Assembly (NCBI GenBank): GCA_002179805.1
Contig: NAVB01001490.1
Coordinates: 1-19,177, forward strand
Source of the DNA: Acanthamoeba lenticulata
Lineage: Eukaryota > Discosea > Longamoebia > Acanthamoebidae
Direction of reading: 5' to 3'
Length of the DNA: 19,177 nucleotides
The notes beneath the pieces were generated by a model. That model made no database searches. It worked only from the letters and a program-made list of their open reading frames with translations, and was not told the DNA's origin. Positions 1 through 10,900 of the stretch are shown here, in pieces; position 1 is the first letter of the stretch, and every line of letters starts with the position of its first letter. Made by a program: the position numbers and the translations under genes.

Positions 1-30
1 AAAAAAATAACAAAGGAAGGAGAGCGTTAC

Positions 31-1663
31 CCGCGAATCATGGCAAAGGAGTCGGACGAGGAGAAGATGGAGGAGCCCGGGAGGGTGGTGACGGTCTCCT
101 TGCCGGCGTTGATGAGGTCCGGGTCCTGGCTGCCCGGCTTGGGGAAGGGTCCCATGCCCAGCAGGCCGTTCTCCGACTGGAGCTCGATGTGGATGCCCGG
201 TCGGATGAAGTTGGAGGCCAGCGTCGGCATGCCGATGCCCAAGTTGCAGTACATCCCGTCCTGCTCCCGCGAGCACAACACAACACACGCGCAAGTTGAG
301 CTTCTGCGCCGCCTCAGGCAGGCAGGGGGGAGGTGTCGTTGATTGGCCTGACGACGATACCTGGAACTCGAGGGCGGCGCGGCGGGCAATCTTCTCGCGG
401 ACGATGGCGGCTTCGTTCTTGGGCGCGTCGCCCTTGGCCGACTGGCCCTTGTCCAGCGTCAGTTTCTCGATGCGCTTCTCGTAGCCGGTGCCCTTGATGA
501 GGCGGTCGACGTAGATGCCCGGCAGGTGGATCTCATCGGGGTGCAGGTTGCCGGCCTCGACGATCTCCTCGACCTCGGCGATGCAGATCTTGCCCGCGGT
601 CGCGAGCGGCGGGTTGAAGTTGCGGGCCGTGTACCGGAAGATGATGTTACCACGGGTGTCGGCCTTCCAGCCCTTGATGAGCGAGAAGTCGCCGGTGATG
701 GCCTCCTCGAGCAGGAACTTGCGGCCGTTAAACTCGCGCACTTCGCGCGGCTTAGACGCAAGCGCCACCGACCCGTCCGGGTTGTACTTGATCGGGAATC
801 CACCCTCCTATTTTTTATGTTTTTTTAAATAAAGAAATCATCAATATTGATACATTTGTATTATTATTATTTCAGTAAAATGTTTTATATTTTATTTGAA
901 ATTGTTTATTATTTTGGGGCGCGGGTACCTCGAGGAAGGTGCCGACGCCGGTGGGGGTGTAGAAGGCGGGAATGCCAGCGCCGCCAGCGCGACACCGCTC
1001 GGCCAGGGTGCCCTGGTGCGCAGGCGCGCAGAAGAGGAAGCGCGCGGTGTGAGGCCCTGAGCGCACTCACGTCGAGCGGCGCGAAGTGGGCGGGTACCTG
1101 GGGGATGAGCTCGAGCTCGAGCTCGCCAGAGAGGTACTGCTTCTCGAAGATGGCGTTCTCGCCGACGTAGGACGAGATCATGCGCTTAATCTGTGCGTTG
1201 AGGTTCGTACGTGTGTGAGCTTTGAGACAGTGTGCCTGCGCACCGCAGGAGGAGGACAAGGCCTTGACGATAGGGCGAACCTGACGAGTCTGAAGGAGGA
1301 AGCCCAGGCCAAAGTCATCAACGCCACAGTTGTTGGAGACGACGGTAAGGTCCTTCACGCCCGTGGTGCGGAGGGCGCCGATGAGCTTCTCGGGGATGCC
1401 GCACAAGCCAAAGCCGCCCACGAGCCTGTGTTTATTTAATTTATTTTTAAAAAAATGTTATTGTTAACGTTAAATCAGAGGCAAATAACAATGAAAAAGA
1501 AAGGGGCATACAGCTTCGAGCCGTCCTTGATGTCCTTGACGGCTTCGTCAGCCGAGGCAACAATCTTGCCGGAGCGCAGAAGGGCGCTGGTGTGGAAGCC
1601 GCGCGCAGCGGCAGAGCCGGCTCTGGCCGACACGATTCCCTTCAAGGCAGCCGATTGACGCAT
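31..1663 (-). CDS. OXCT1: Succinyl-CoA:3-ketoacid CoA-transferase, mitochondrial (partial, C-terminus beyond window)
   Basis: This enzyme transfers CoA from succinyl-CoA to acetoacetate in the mitochondrial matrix. I join minus-strand exons 1663-1512, 1425-1281, 1190-1098, 1012-929, 807-361 and 260-31; all five complete introns are GT-AG and the phases agree, giving 383 codons plus 2 nt. The start ATG (1663-1661) opens an Arg/Ala/Ser-rich targeting peptide of about 30 residues. The family core follows: [62 protein letters not shown], and [12 protein letters not shown]. The [10 protein letters not shown] motif carries the glutamate (about E337) that forms the enzyme-CoA thioester in this family. 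Both the alpha-like and beta-like halves are present, as in animal SCOT. Translation runs to AMIRG at position 31, where a GT donor (30-29) opens a sixth intron. Compared with the roughly 520-residue family length, about 130-140 residues lie outside the window. It is divergent from the Hsp20 gene. Confidence 0.95.
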
Positions 1664-2209
1664 TTTGAGTGTACTGTGAAAGTGCAGCAACGTAAGTTGT
1701 GTCCAACAGAACAACAGATTGACAGGTTTGAACACTGCTGGCAAGAAAAAGAAATCAAATGTAAAAACAATAAGGCTTGCAAGTACATACATGAGCGAAC
1801 AAGCGCTTTCAAGTGAGTGCACAACGTGAGGGGAGGAAGAACGAAGGCGAAGTGGGGCAGACCACTGACAATAAACAGAGTCGGGAGGTCCCAGGGAGGT
1901 TGGGCTTGCGAAGAAGTTCTTGGGCAGTTGGGCTTGGAGGCATCCAAACGATTGCGCCGCTGCGTACGCCGTCCCGCTTTAAATTCCTGCCGCTAATGTG
2001 CCGGTCCAGATTTAGGCGGATAACGGAAATCAGCAGAAAAAGAGGAAAATCAAACGGCTTGGCGAAAATTACAACAACCAAGCCCAACGTCGGAAGATGA
2101 TTCGCGTGCGTTTTGTGCACCAAACCTACCCACCCGTGCCGGTGGTTGCGACACTACCACCTCGACCACCACACTTGCATATCCCGACTTAGAGTAGAGA
2201 AGAAGAAAA
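1664..2209. promoter_or_regulatory. Divergent intergenic region between OXCT1 and hsp20
   Basis: This 546-bp spacer separates two start codons facing away from each other, so it must hold both 5' UTRs and both promoters. Open frames here have no family motifs, no signal peptide and no consistent codon bias, so I call no gene. It is AT-richer than the exons, and the last 40 bases before the hsp20 ATG are purine-rich, like a leader. I looked for paired nGAAn heat shock units. The nearest thing is a GAAGAAGTTCTTG stretch near 1911-1923, which lacks correct 5-bp phasing, so I do not call a heat shock element. Confidence 0.5.
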
Positions 2210-2545
2210 ATGGCGCTCTCCCTGTACATGCAATACGATTCTGAATGGAGCCCCGCTTGCGACGTGTGCGAAAACGCGGACAGCATTCAACTGATTGCCG
2301 ACCTGCCGGGCATGGCACGAGACAGCCTTTCGGTGGCCGTCGAGGATGGCTTGTTGGTTATTAGCGGTGAGCGAGCACGCCGGCGGTTGTCGAGCGAGGG
2401 CGGTGGCCATTATCACGCTGCCGAGCGAGGGCAGGGCAAGTTCAAGAAGTTGCTCACCTTGCCGAAGGGTGTCAACCTTGATGAACTCAGCTACCAGCTC
2501 TCCGAGGGCGTGCTGCTAGTGACCATTCCCAAGAAGCGAGCCTAA
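2210..2545 (+). CDS. Small heat shock protein (Hsp20/alpha-crystallin family)
   Basis: This is an ATP-independent holdase chaperone, probably cytosolic because no targeting signal is seen. It is a single uninterrupted 111-residue frame, the only intronless gene in the window. After about 15 residues the alpha-crystallin domain begins (CDVCENADSIQLIADLPGM), followed by VAVEDGLLVISGER and a variable loop with a GGGHYH stretch. It closes with the diagnostic ERGQGKFKKLLTLPKGV and LSEGVLLVTIPKK strands (family pattern: F-x-x-x-x-x-LP then GVL-x-V-x-x-PK). The protein stops three residues after the last strand, so it has almost no C-terminal extension and no visible I-x-I oligomerisation motif. The N-terminal arm is also very short. 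The ATG at 2210 follows a purine-rich leader, and no upstream coding exon is evident. The family call is firm; the class within the family is not. Confidence 0.93.
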   Translation: MALSLYMQYDSEWSPACDVCENADSIQLIADLPGMARDSLSVAVEDGLLVISGERARRRLSSEGGGHYHAAERGQGKFKKLLTLPKGVNLDELSYQLSEGVLLVTIPKKRA

Positions 2546-2732
2546 ACTCAACTGCAGTTTCCTTGTACAGAGTGCATTTTGATTTGATCTCGTGAAAGGG
2601 ACTTGTACCGTTCGGGGGCATGAACGGTCCCGGCATCAACATCTTGTGAAATTGAATTCTGTAATATTATTTATTATTCCTAGAAACGTTGCCTATTTTA
2701 TTGTTTTGGCGCCTTTTATTCTGGCCCAGCGG
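2546..2732 (+). other. Short intergenic region, hsp20 3' end to Twinkle 5' end
   Basis: This spacer is 187 bp and includes an AT-rich stretch with TATT repeats near 2662-2705. The Twinkle frame stays open upstream of 2733, but the residues there (a hydrophobic, Ile/Phe-rich run) look like translated UTR rather than a mitochondrial presequence. I see no other feature. Confidence 0.4.
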
Positions 2733-5655
2733 ATGCAAAGAATGAGCGTGCGCGCCGTGCCTCGGCTCGGAGCCCGCAATGTGGCGCTTGCGCGACATCA
2801 CTTGATCGCCAAGGATCTTCACTTAGTCGCGCCTTTGGATTGGCACAAATTGGCGAACCCTCTTACGAGCAGCCGCAAAGCTTCTCCTCCTTTGCGTGCG
2901 ATGCTCTCCTTAGCCCCTCTCCCCAGTTCTCAAATTGGGCGTCAAGCTGGGCGATTCTACACAACACGAACGACCAAATCTTCATCCATCGCATCCGCCT
3001 CGCCGGCTGTTCGACCAGTCTCGGGCGCGGGTGGACCGTTCGTGTCGTCTCATTTCTCTATCAGCGAAGAGGAGATCACACACTTCTTTAGCCGCAAGAG
3101 CGTCGTGTTCAAGCGCAGCGGCGAGGAGTTCGTTGTGCAGACGTGTCCGACGTGTCCTGACCATAAATACAAGATGGACAACCTCTTCAAGCTCTACGTC
3201 AGCAAGCGCACAGGGCAGTTCTTCTGCCATCGCTGTGGCAACAAAGGTGCTTCATCGTCGTTATCCTTCCCATTTCATGTCCATGACATCATACGTATGT
3301 TGTTCTTTGCACTACGTCTGCCACAGGTTCGTGGTTCGACTTCAAGCGTCTCTACGGTGACGTGCCCTACACAGCACCCATCTCGGCGCCGGCCGTCGAG
3401 GAGGCTGGGGCCGGTCAGGCCTCGCCTCGCCAGCAGCAGTCCGACTCGGCCGAGGAGCGATTCAAGCCCCTGCCTGACCACGTACGTGATCGCTCCGCTT
3501 TCTGCCACAATCGTTCTTACGTGTGGCATGTGCGTGGGCAGGATGTGGTGTCCAAGTACCCGCTGGCCCTATTCAAGGACTACCCACAGGTGCTGTCCTT
3601 CCTCACGGGCAACAAGACAAAGGTCCAGCGCCACCTGTCGGAGGAGGTCGTGCGCAAGTATCAAGTGGGCGCCACCAAGTACACTTTTGCGGGGACCACC
3701 GAACAGTGCGTGACCTTCCCCTGGATCGACACCGACACCGAGGGCCGCAGCGTCATACGGTACAGACATCAGGACCACCATTTCTCCCCTCAGTCGACTG
3801 ATGGCTAGCTGATGTTATGCAGACGACTGAAGATCCGATCCATCAAGAACAAGGCCAACCAGCGACTCGACCCGGCCGGCGGCCAGTGGGGCCTCTTTGG
3901 GTGGCACACGGTGCCTGCCGATGCCAAGGAGATAGTCATCACGGAGGGCGAGTTCGACGCCATGGCCGTTCACCAGGTCCTCCGTCCGCAATGATAAATT
4001 CCGCATTCTTCAAATATCTTACGTCTCGTTGCTGTTGTTGGCCTGCAGGCGACGGGCTTGCCCGCCGTGTCATTGCCCAACGGCGCCCACTCGTTGCCGG
4101 TCGAGCTTCTGCCTCGCCTCGAGCGATTTGAAAAGATCTATCTGTGGATGGACGACGACATCCCGGGCCAGGAGGGCGCCGCCAAGTTTGCGCAGAAGCT
4201 GGGCATCAAGCGTTGCCTGATCGTGCGCACGCGCCAGGGCGACCCCGAAGGCCCCAAGGACGCCAACGACGCCTTGCGTGCTGGCCTGGTCCGCTCACCA
4301 GCCAAGATTCTTTAGCTTGTCCACACGCCATGACTGACCTGCTTGTGCCGAATGGTGTTTACCGTGCAGGACCTGGGCGAGATGATCAAGAAGGCTGCAC
4401 GCACGCCGCACAAGCAGGTCATCTCCTTCCAGGACATGGCTGATGAGGTCTATCGCAACATCTGCTCGCCCGATCAGCTCGCTGGCGTGCCCTCCAAGAT
4501 GTTCCCCACCCTCACCAAGATCCTAAAGGGTGCGCACCCGCCCATCTCGCACGCCGCCTTGGCGGCTAGGGCCGCTCACGCGAATAACAAATACCAGGCC
4601 ACCGCAAGGGCGAGCTGACCGTGTTTACGGGGCCGACGGGCGTGGGCAAGACCACCCTCTTGAGTCAACTTTCGATTGACTTCGCCACGCAGGGTATGCT
4701 GTTTATTTTTATTTATTTATTCATTCATTTGTTTATCAATGTCTCATCCGACGCGACAGGTGTGCGTACGCTGTGGGGCAATTTCGAGATCAAGAACACG
4801 TACCTGGCCCAAAAGATGCTCCTCCAGTTCGCCGGTGCGTCTTGTGTGCAGTCTTCATAGTTGCGTTGTTGTTTTTGCTGTTGTGCTGACAACACGCGGG
4901 ACGCGCGCTTAGGCAAGAACTCGACGGACCTGCAGGACCGGGAGCAGTGGGACGAGGCCGCGCGGCAGTTTGCCGACCTGCCCATGTACTGGATGCGCTT
5001 CCACGGGAGCACGAGCGTGGACCAGGTGCTCGACGCCATGGACTACGCCGTCTACGTGCACGACGTCGAGCACGTCATTTTGGACAACCTCCAGTTCATG
5101 CTCAGCGGCCAGGCCTGGAGCCAGGAGGCGGGCTCTGGCGGGATGATTGCCGCCAACAAGTTTGACCTCCAGGACCGCGCGCTCGAGGAGTTCCGCCGCT
5201 TTGCGTCGACCAAGAACGTGCACATCACGCTCGTCATCCACCCGCGCAAGACCGACGACGACCGGCCGCTCAACGTGGCCTCTGTGTTTGGCAGCGTCAA
5301 GGCCACGCAAGAGGCCGACAACGTGCTCATCCTCCAGTACAACAAGGGCGAGGACTGGAAGTGGCTCGAGGTCGCCAAGAACCGATTCGACGGCGAGCTG
5401 GGGTGCGTCATGTCATATGCTTTATTTATTTAATTTTTAATTGTTTTTTTAAATTTACATTTCGATTTTCCTCGTTCTCATGCACGTGTTTGACGAGACA
5501 GGCCGATCGCGCTGCAGTACAACAAGCGCAGCAAGTCCTACCGGGAGATGCCCACGATGGGCCTCCTCACCAAGCGCAAGATCAAGGGCCCGTCCGCCGA
5601 TGCGCCCGCCACAGGGGCGAGCGGAGGCGACAGTGGCCAGCCACCACAGGCATGA
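2733..5655 (+). CDS. TWNK: Mitochondrial DNA primase-helicase Twinkle (T7 gp4-like)
   Basis: This replicative helicase unwinds mitochondrial DNA and, in lineages that keep the N-terminal elements, also primes it. Exons: 2733-3246, 3327-3481, 3542-3759, 3823-3976, 4049-4288, 4370-4529, 4598-4693, 4760-4834, 4913-5402, 5502-5655; all phases agree and give 751 aa. The N-terminus ([20 protein letters not shown]) is Arg-rich with no acidic residue, as in a mitochondrial presequence; the ATG at 2742 is an alternative start. A zinc-ribbon follows: C138-x2-C141 and C165-x2-C168. Next is a Toprim fold with ITEGEFDAM (E337) and WMDDDIPG (D382-D384), then the RecA-like helicase with Walker [10 protein letters not shown] (K498), NFEI, a Walker B-like [15 protein letters not shown] and VKATQEADN. 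The tail is Gly/Ser/Pro-rich. The length is somewhat above animal Twinkle (about 680 aa). The 60-nt intron at 3482-3541 is frame-neutral and has no stop. Confidence 0.95.
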
Positions 5656-5859
5656 ATTGGTAACAAAACGTGACCACACAAGGAAAGGAACTGACCCTCC
5701 TCTCCAATTGGCATAAAAATTAAATTTATTTACTCCAATCACACGCAAGGCGGCTCCCAGGAGAATGCCTCCTGGATTCACTTCCTAGCGACATCAAGTC
5801 TGGAGCCGAGAAGATAACAGCGTCATCTTATCTTTCACCACTTCAGCTGACACAAAGAG
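5656..5859 (+). other. Intergenic region between Twinkle and the DUF4114-like gene
   Basis: This 204-bp spacer holds an AT-rich patch near 5714-5733, a plausible Twinkle 3' end. It also holds a perfect 6-bp inverted repeat, AGATAA (5812-5817) and TTATCT (5828-5833) with a 10-bp spacer, whose right arm ends 26 bp before the next ATG. The inverted repeat could be a regulatory site; nothing proves it. Confidence 0.4.
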
Positions 5860-7875
5860 ATGCAGCACAGGACAACACTCTTCTTGCTTCTGGTGGCCCT
5901 GCTGTGGTGCAGCCAGGCCATCGCGCCCTGCTGTGCCCAAGGCGGTCTTGTGTGCACCAAATCCTGTCCAGCCTCCAACAACAACACCTTCTTGTTGCCG
6001 CTCCCGCGAGGGGAGAGCTACATCACTTTCTACAGTTGGATTGAGTCCATGTTGGGACAGGAGCTCCAACCCATCAACCACACCTGGGTGGACCAATACA
6101 CCACCTCACCCAACATCTACTTCAACGACAGTCGACCAGACGCAAGGTGCTACATCAACGTCTCCTTCGTGAACGAGTACGGTGGCTTTCGCAACCGTCT
6201 GGGCGCCTACCAGTTCAATCGTGCGGCTCCTCTGGGCCGTCGCATCATCAACGGCACCTTTCAGACCGTGTTCGAGGACGCCACCTCGAACATCATCCCA
6301 GGCGACACGGCCCCCTGCCTGAGCCCAGGGGCCACGCTCAGGCTGGGCCCTTTCGCCCCCAATGCGTCGGTTGGGTTCTATCTGGACCAGAACGCCGGTT
6401 GCTTGTCCAATCCACTGCGGCTGTGGACTCTCGATGATGAGAACGCCAAGTACGACACGTCCAACTGGATTCCAACGGCCAAGGCGTACAACAGGACCGC
6501 AGCAGTCCTTCGCGATCCCACGTCCCAGCGCACCTTCATCGGTTTCGAGGACATGGTTACCGGCGGCGACTCGGACTACAACGACGTGATCATCTACTTG
6601 GAATGGAACTGCACTGTAGACTTGAGTCTCATTCCCTGCTACGGCTCCTGCCGCTACAAGGCGCAGGTGTTTGACCCGATCACGTGCGTCTGTGCCTGCC
6701 CTGCAAGCACCTTGGCGGCCGCTACTTCTTGCACGGGGCCTACAGTGGGCTGGGACGACACCACATGCTCCTGTGTCGCCACCCCTTCACGTACGTTGTT
6801 GTCCTTTTACTTGTTCCCATGATTTGGTCGCTCATTTCGACTTGTTTGTTCACCAACAACAGCCAGCCGAACGCCTTCCCCGTCGGCCACCCGGTCACCT
6901 ACGCCTTCGGCCACTTCTTCGGTGTCGCCCACGCCTTCGCCATCGCTTACCCCTACTCCTTCCCCAACGCCGTCTCCCACACTCTCGCCGACATCCTCGC
7001 CCACAACTTCGCCGCCACCATCGCCCTCTCCCTCCTTGTCGCCCTCGATCACACCGTCTTTGACGCCTTCTCTAACCCCCTCAGTCAGCGCATCGCCCAC
7101 TTCTTCGCCAACGTCAACACCAACGCTCACACCGACGACCTCGGCCACACCTCCCTTGTCGCCGACAACAACTCCATCCCGCACGCCCTCGTCTGCTCCT
7201 TCAGAGTCGCCATCTTCAAGCGCTTCGCCGACGTCTAGCCCTATGGCCAGCACGTCCAGTTCCCCAAGTTCTTCAGCCTTTCCTTCGTCATCACCATCGT
7301 CATCGTCATCGCCGTTGTTGATCCCAACGCCATCGCCGACGACAACAACCACGCCCACTCCGACAACTTCACCGTCACCATCCTTGACCCCTTCCCCGAC
7401 CTCCTCGATGAGCGCGTCGCCCACTCCTTTCACAACGCCACCACTCACGCCCTCTCCGACACCTTCCGGGTCGCCATCAACCAGCCCCTCCGTGACGTCA
7501 ACGCCCACTGAGTCGGCCAGCACATTGCCAACGTCTCCGCCATCGGCATCGTCGTCTCCATCCACCATACCGTGCCCCACGCCCTCGGTGTCGCCCACCA
7601 CCAGTGCCTTGCCAACGCCCAGCCCACTGGCGAGCAGATCGAGCTCGCCCAGTCTGTCGGCCACGCCTACACTGATCGAAGCAGCTTCCATGCTGCTCTG
7701 CTCGCTATGCTGTGCAGCGGCCGCAATGCTGGCCCTCAGGCGCTATCGGCGGCAGCGCGACGAAGACGAGGCGGGAACAAAGCCCGTGTTTCGCGGCTAC
7801 CCGCAAGTTGCCTATAACCCATTCTTCGTCGATCCTGGCCTAAAGTCTGGGCAACAGGACGCATTCACCTTGTGA
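5860..7875 (+). CDS. Type I surface glycoprotein: DUF4114-like ectodomain, Cys-rich modules, Ser/Thr/Pro stalk, TM
   Basis: I do not recognise an ortholog. The two exons are 5860-6790 and 6863-7875 (GTACGT donor, 72-nt intron), giving 647 aa. Residues 1-27 form a signal peptide (hydrophobic LFLLLVALLWC core, likely cut after A-C-A-Q). The ectodomain has many N-glycosylation sequons (NNT, NHT, NDS, NVS, NGT, NAS, NRT, NCT). Its end, GFEDMVTGGDSDYNDVIIYL (from residue 228), matches the FED-x(4)-GGD-x-DYND-V signature of DUF4114-type domains. Residues about 260-307 carry Cys modules of the type FDPITCVCACP and WDDTTCSC, like those in the VEGF-C tail. About 270 residues of Ser/Thr/Pro repeats follow and look like an O-glycosylated stalk. 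One helix (ASMLLCSLCCAAAAMLAL) then leads to a stop-transfer RRYRRQRDEDE and a short cytoplasmic tail with YNPFF. The frame after the intron was chosen because it is phase-correct and ends in the TM and tail. An adhesin or receptor role is inference. Confidence 0.85.
6863..7672 (+). repeat. Low-complexity Ser/Thr/Pro codon repeat (mucin-like stalk)
   Basis: This stretch of about 800 bp is built from degenerate 6- to 12-nt units such as TCGCCGACG, CCTTCTCCG and TCATCG, with almost no purine-start codons. In frame it encodes alternating SP, TP and SPTPS units. Its regular composition keeps other frames open on both strands, including a Val/Gly/Asp/Glu-rich 294-codon antisense frame; those are shadows. 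Length is likely to vary between strains through slippage or unequal exchange. Confidence 0.75.
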
Positions 7876-7977
7876 CGTTTCTCCAGCTGGAGTCAGTTTT
7901 CTTTTTCTTTTAATTTTGAAAATAATATTAAGGGAGATAAATAGTGGAGTGTAATCTGTTTTTGCATCCAGCAACAG

Positions 7978-10900
7978 ATGGAGACCACCGGACCGGCAAG
8001 CTTCCGCGACCAGTGTATGTTGGAAGAGCTTGCTTTCTTGTTCAATCTCGCTACCACTTCAAGCTTCAATCTTTCTCAATCCTTCTCATCTGCAGTGCAA
8101 GGCTTGAGCCTGGAACTACAGACCGCGCTCAAGCAGCTCCCCACCAAGCAAGAACGCATCAAGGTGCCCATCACCTCAGGCGCAACCTTCATTTTCCTTG
8201 TCCCCCCCCTCCTTCCCGTTGCTCTTCAGAACTGACATGTGGCGAACCCCTCTAAAGGCGATCGAAACACATGTGGCCAAGGTGCGTGGCCTCGACGGGC
8301 GGGCCGAAGTCGCCGAGCTGCCACAGGGCACGACCTGGTTCAACCTGTCCCGCCCGCTCAGCGTCGGACACGACCTCCGCGGCAAGCTCTCCGTCCTCGA
8401 GTACGCTTCCTCCACAGCCCCAGCAGTTGAGCTTCGTGTGTGGGTTGGTGGTCCCTTTGTTTGCTGATCACAAAGGCGATCTCATGCATCGGCGACAATT
8501 CAGCTTCTGGACCTTCTGCTGCATCAACTGCATTCACGTGCTGCCGGAACTCGCCGAGCTGGAGCACAAGTACGCCGATCGCTCCGTCACCTTCGTTGGT
8601 GTGCACTCGGCCAAGTTTGAAAAGTGCGCCTCCCTGTTCACCGTCATTGTCATTATCGTAGTCGTTGTGGTGATCTCATGTCTTCTCGACCACGCGCGGC
8701 CCAGTGAGAAGGAAGACGAAGCCATTCGCCAGGCCGTCATGCGCTACGACATCCACCATCCCGTCGTGGTACGCGCCCTCGCTCGAGCGGCTTGTGTCTG
8801 CGCCATCGAAGACAACTCATGCTCCACGCTGCAGAACGACGCGGAGCTGGTGCTCTGGAACGCTTACGACATCCACTGCTGGCCGACGCTCATGCTCGTG
8901 GGCCCCGACCTCAAACCGGTGCGCTCGCGCAGACATATCCACGCCCACGCCCACACCTCATGCGAAGCTCGCTGACTTTGGCCGCACGCAGTTGGTCCTG
9001 TTCACAGGCGAGGGCAACAAGACGATCGTGGACGAGTTCATCGAGGTGGCGCTGTCGGCCTTCCCCGAGGCCGAGTTCAGTCCCGACCGCGCCCTGCCGG
9101 TCCTCCTCGAGAAGCACAAGTCGGTGCGCGCGCTCCCCTCTGTCCTTCTCGCGCGTTCGCTCTCGGCCGGCCTGACCCTTGGTGCCCCGCAGCCGAGCGC
9201 ATCGCCGCTGCTCTACCCAGGCAAGATCGCCATCGTCGACGTCGGCGGCGCCGGGCAGGAGGCTGGCCGGCTCTTCATCTCCGACTCCAACAACCATCGG
9301 ATCGTGGTGACCGACCTCGCCGGTGGCTTCATCGAGGAGATCGGCGTGCGGGGCGCGCTGGGCTTTAAGGACGGCAGCTACGCCGAGGCGCGGTTCAACC
9401 GGCTCCAGGGCCTGGCCTACCACAGGACCGGTGCGGTGACCGACTCCTTGACCGGTCCACTCGAGTGAGACTTACTTGGCCGTGCGGCCTGCGCGCAGAA
9501 CAATATGAGCGGCTGTACGTCGCCGACGCTGAGAACCACGCGCTGCGCCTGGTCGACCTCAAGGTGCTGCCTCTCCTCCTGCTCGGGCTTGTGCCGACAA
9601 ATTAGATCATCATGTTTGTTTTGTCTGCAGACAAAGATGGTGTCAACCATCGCGGGCGACGGCACGCAAGGGAACGACCATGTCGGCGGCAAGCTCGGCC
9701 GAGAGCAGCAGCTCTCCACGCCCTGGGATGTCGCGCTCTCGCCCGACGGCACGTCCCAAGCCCTGCTTGGCCTTCCCTTTGGCCATGAATGGCGCCGGCT
9801 CACGCGCGATGTCATCGGCGCACACAAACGCAGGCCAGCAGCTGTTCGTCGCCATGGCCGGCACGCACCAGATCTGGGAGGCCACGCTCGATGCGTCCAC
9901 GCAACGGCCGACCGCCGTGCTCAACTACTCTGGCGACGGCCAGGAGATGAACCGCAACAACACCAACAGGCTGAAGGGTGCGCGCCAACGCGCCGCCCGC
10001 GCTGTGGCTGATCAACTGACGGGTTTCGACTGGCGTCGTGGTGCCCCTGCGTGCAGCTTCCTGGGCGCAGCCGTCGGGCCTGAGCGTCGGGCCAACAGAA
10101 ATCTTCATCGCCGACGCCGAGAGCAGCACCATCCGCGCCATTCACCGGACCAGCGGCAAGACCCGCACGATCGTAGGCGGCGACATCGACCCCAAGAACC
10201 TGGTGCGCCTGTCCGAGTATGTCCTGCGCGCCTTGAGCGGATGCTGACGTCAGCATTCGCCACCTTGACAGTTTGCCTATGGAGACAAGGAGGGCAAAGC
10301 GCGCGAGGCGCGTCTACAACATCCGCTGGGCGTCTGCTGGGTGGCGCACGGCCTCAATAGGTGCGTTTTCAGCCCTTGAACTCGCACCGCCCGTCTTTGG
10401 CTCGATCTGATCATTCGGCGGGGGGGGGGGCGCAGAGTGGTGACGACCGACACGTACAACCACCGAGTGAAGCTGCTCGATCCAGCCACGGGCGTGATCT
10501 CCTTCTGGGCGGGCAACGGCAAGCCCGGCCTTCGTGACGGTACGCTGGCGGGGCGAGGCAGGGAAAGGAGCGGAGGGCGGCTACGGCGTGCTCAAAGCCT
10601 TGACCAAGTGGTTGGTGCTGCATGCAGGTGTCGGCGCGGAGGCGCAGTTCTACGAGCCCTCGGGCGCATGCGTGACGGCCGACGGCAAGACGGTCTATGT
10701 GTGTGACACCAACAACCATGCCATTCGGGTTCGAGCCGCCATCTGGGCTGTCATCAGGCCAGCGTTCGGGACACAACACGCTAACCTAAACAATGGAGCG
10801 CAGGCCATCGATGTGGAGACGGCTGCTGTGCGCACACTGCAGCTTACCGGCTTCCCGGCCGCTCCGGCGCCGACGTCCACGTCCTCTAGTGCCGCCTCGT

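Noticed and set aside
1911..1923. Possible heat shock element before hsp20
   Set aside because: The GAA and TTC units are not spaced in 5-bp modules, so it does not meet the nGAAnnTTCn rule.
2592..2732. In-frame upstream extension of Twinkle
   Set aside because: Hydrophobic and unlike a mitochondrial presequence. The Arg-rich peptide begins at the ATG at 2733 or 2742.
4909..5310. Minus-strand frame of 133 codons inside the large Twinkle exon
   Set aside because: It lies opposite conserved helicase motifs ([15 protein letters not shown]) and shows only GC-rich third-position shadow composition.
6684..7238. Plus-strand alternative frame of 184 codons through the stalk region
   Set aside because: It reads across the intron and the repeat in the wrong phase. 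The phase-correct splice 6790/6863 leads into the S/T/P frame instead.
6807..7691. Long minus-strand frame of 294 codons, rich in Val, Gly, Asp and Glu
   Set aside because: It is the mirror of the Ser/Thr/Pro codon repeat. Periodic composition keeps the antisense frame open. It has no start context, domain or splice logic, and the plus-strand frame continues into a TM and tail.
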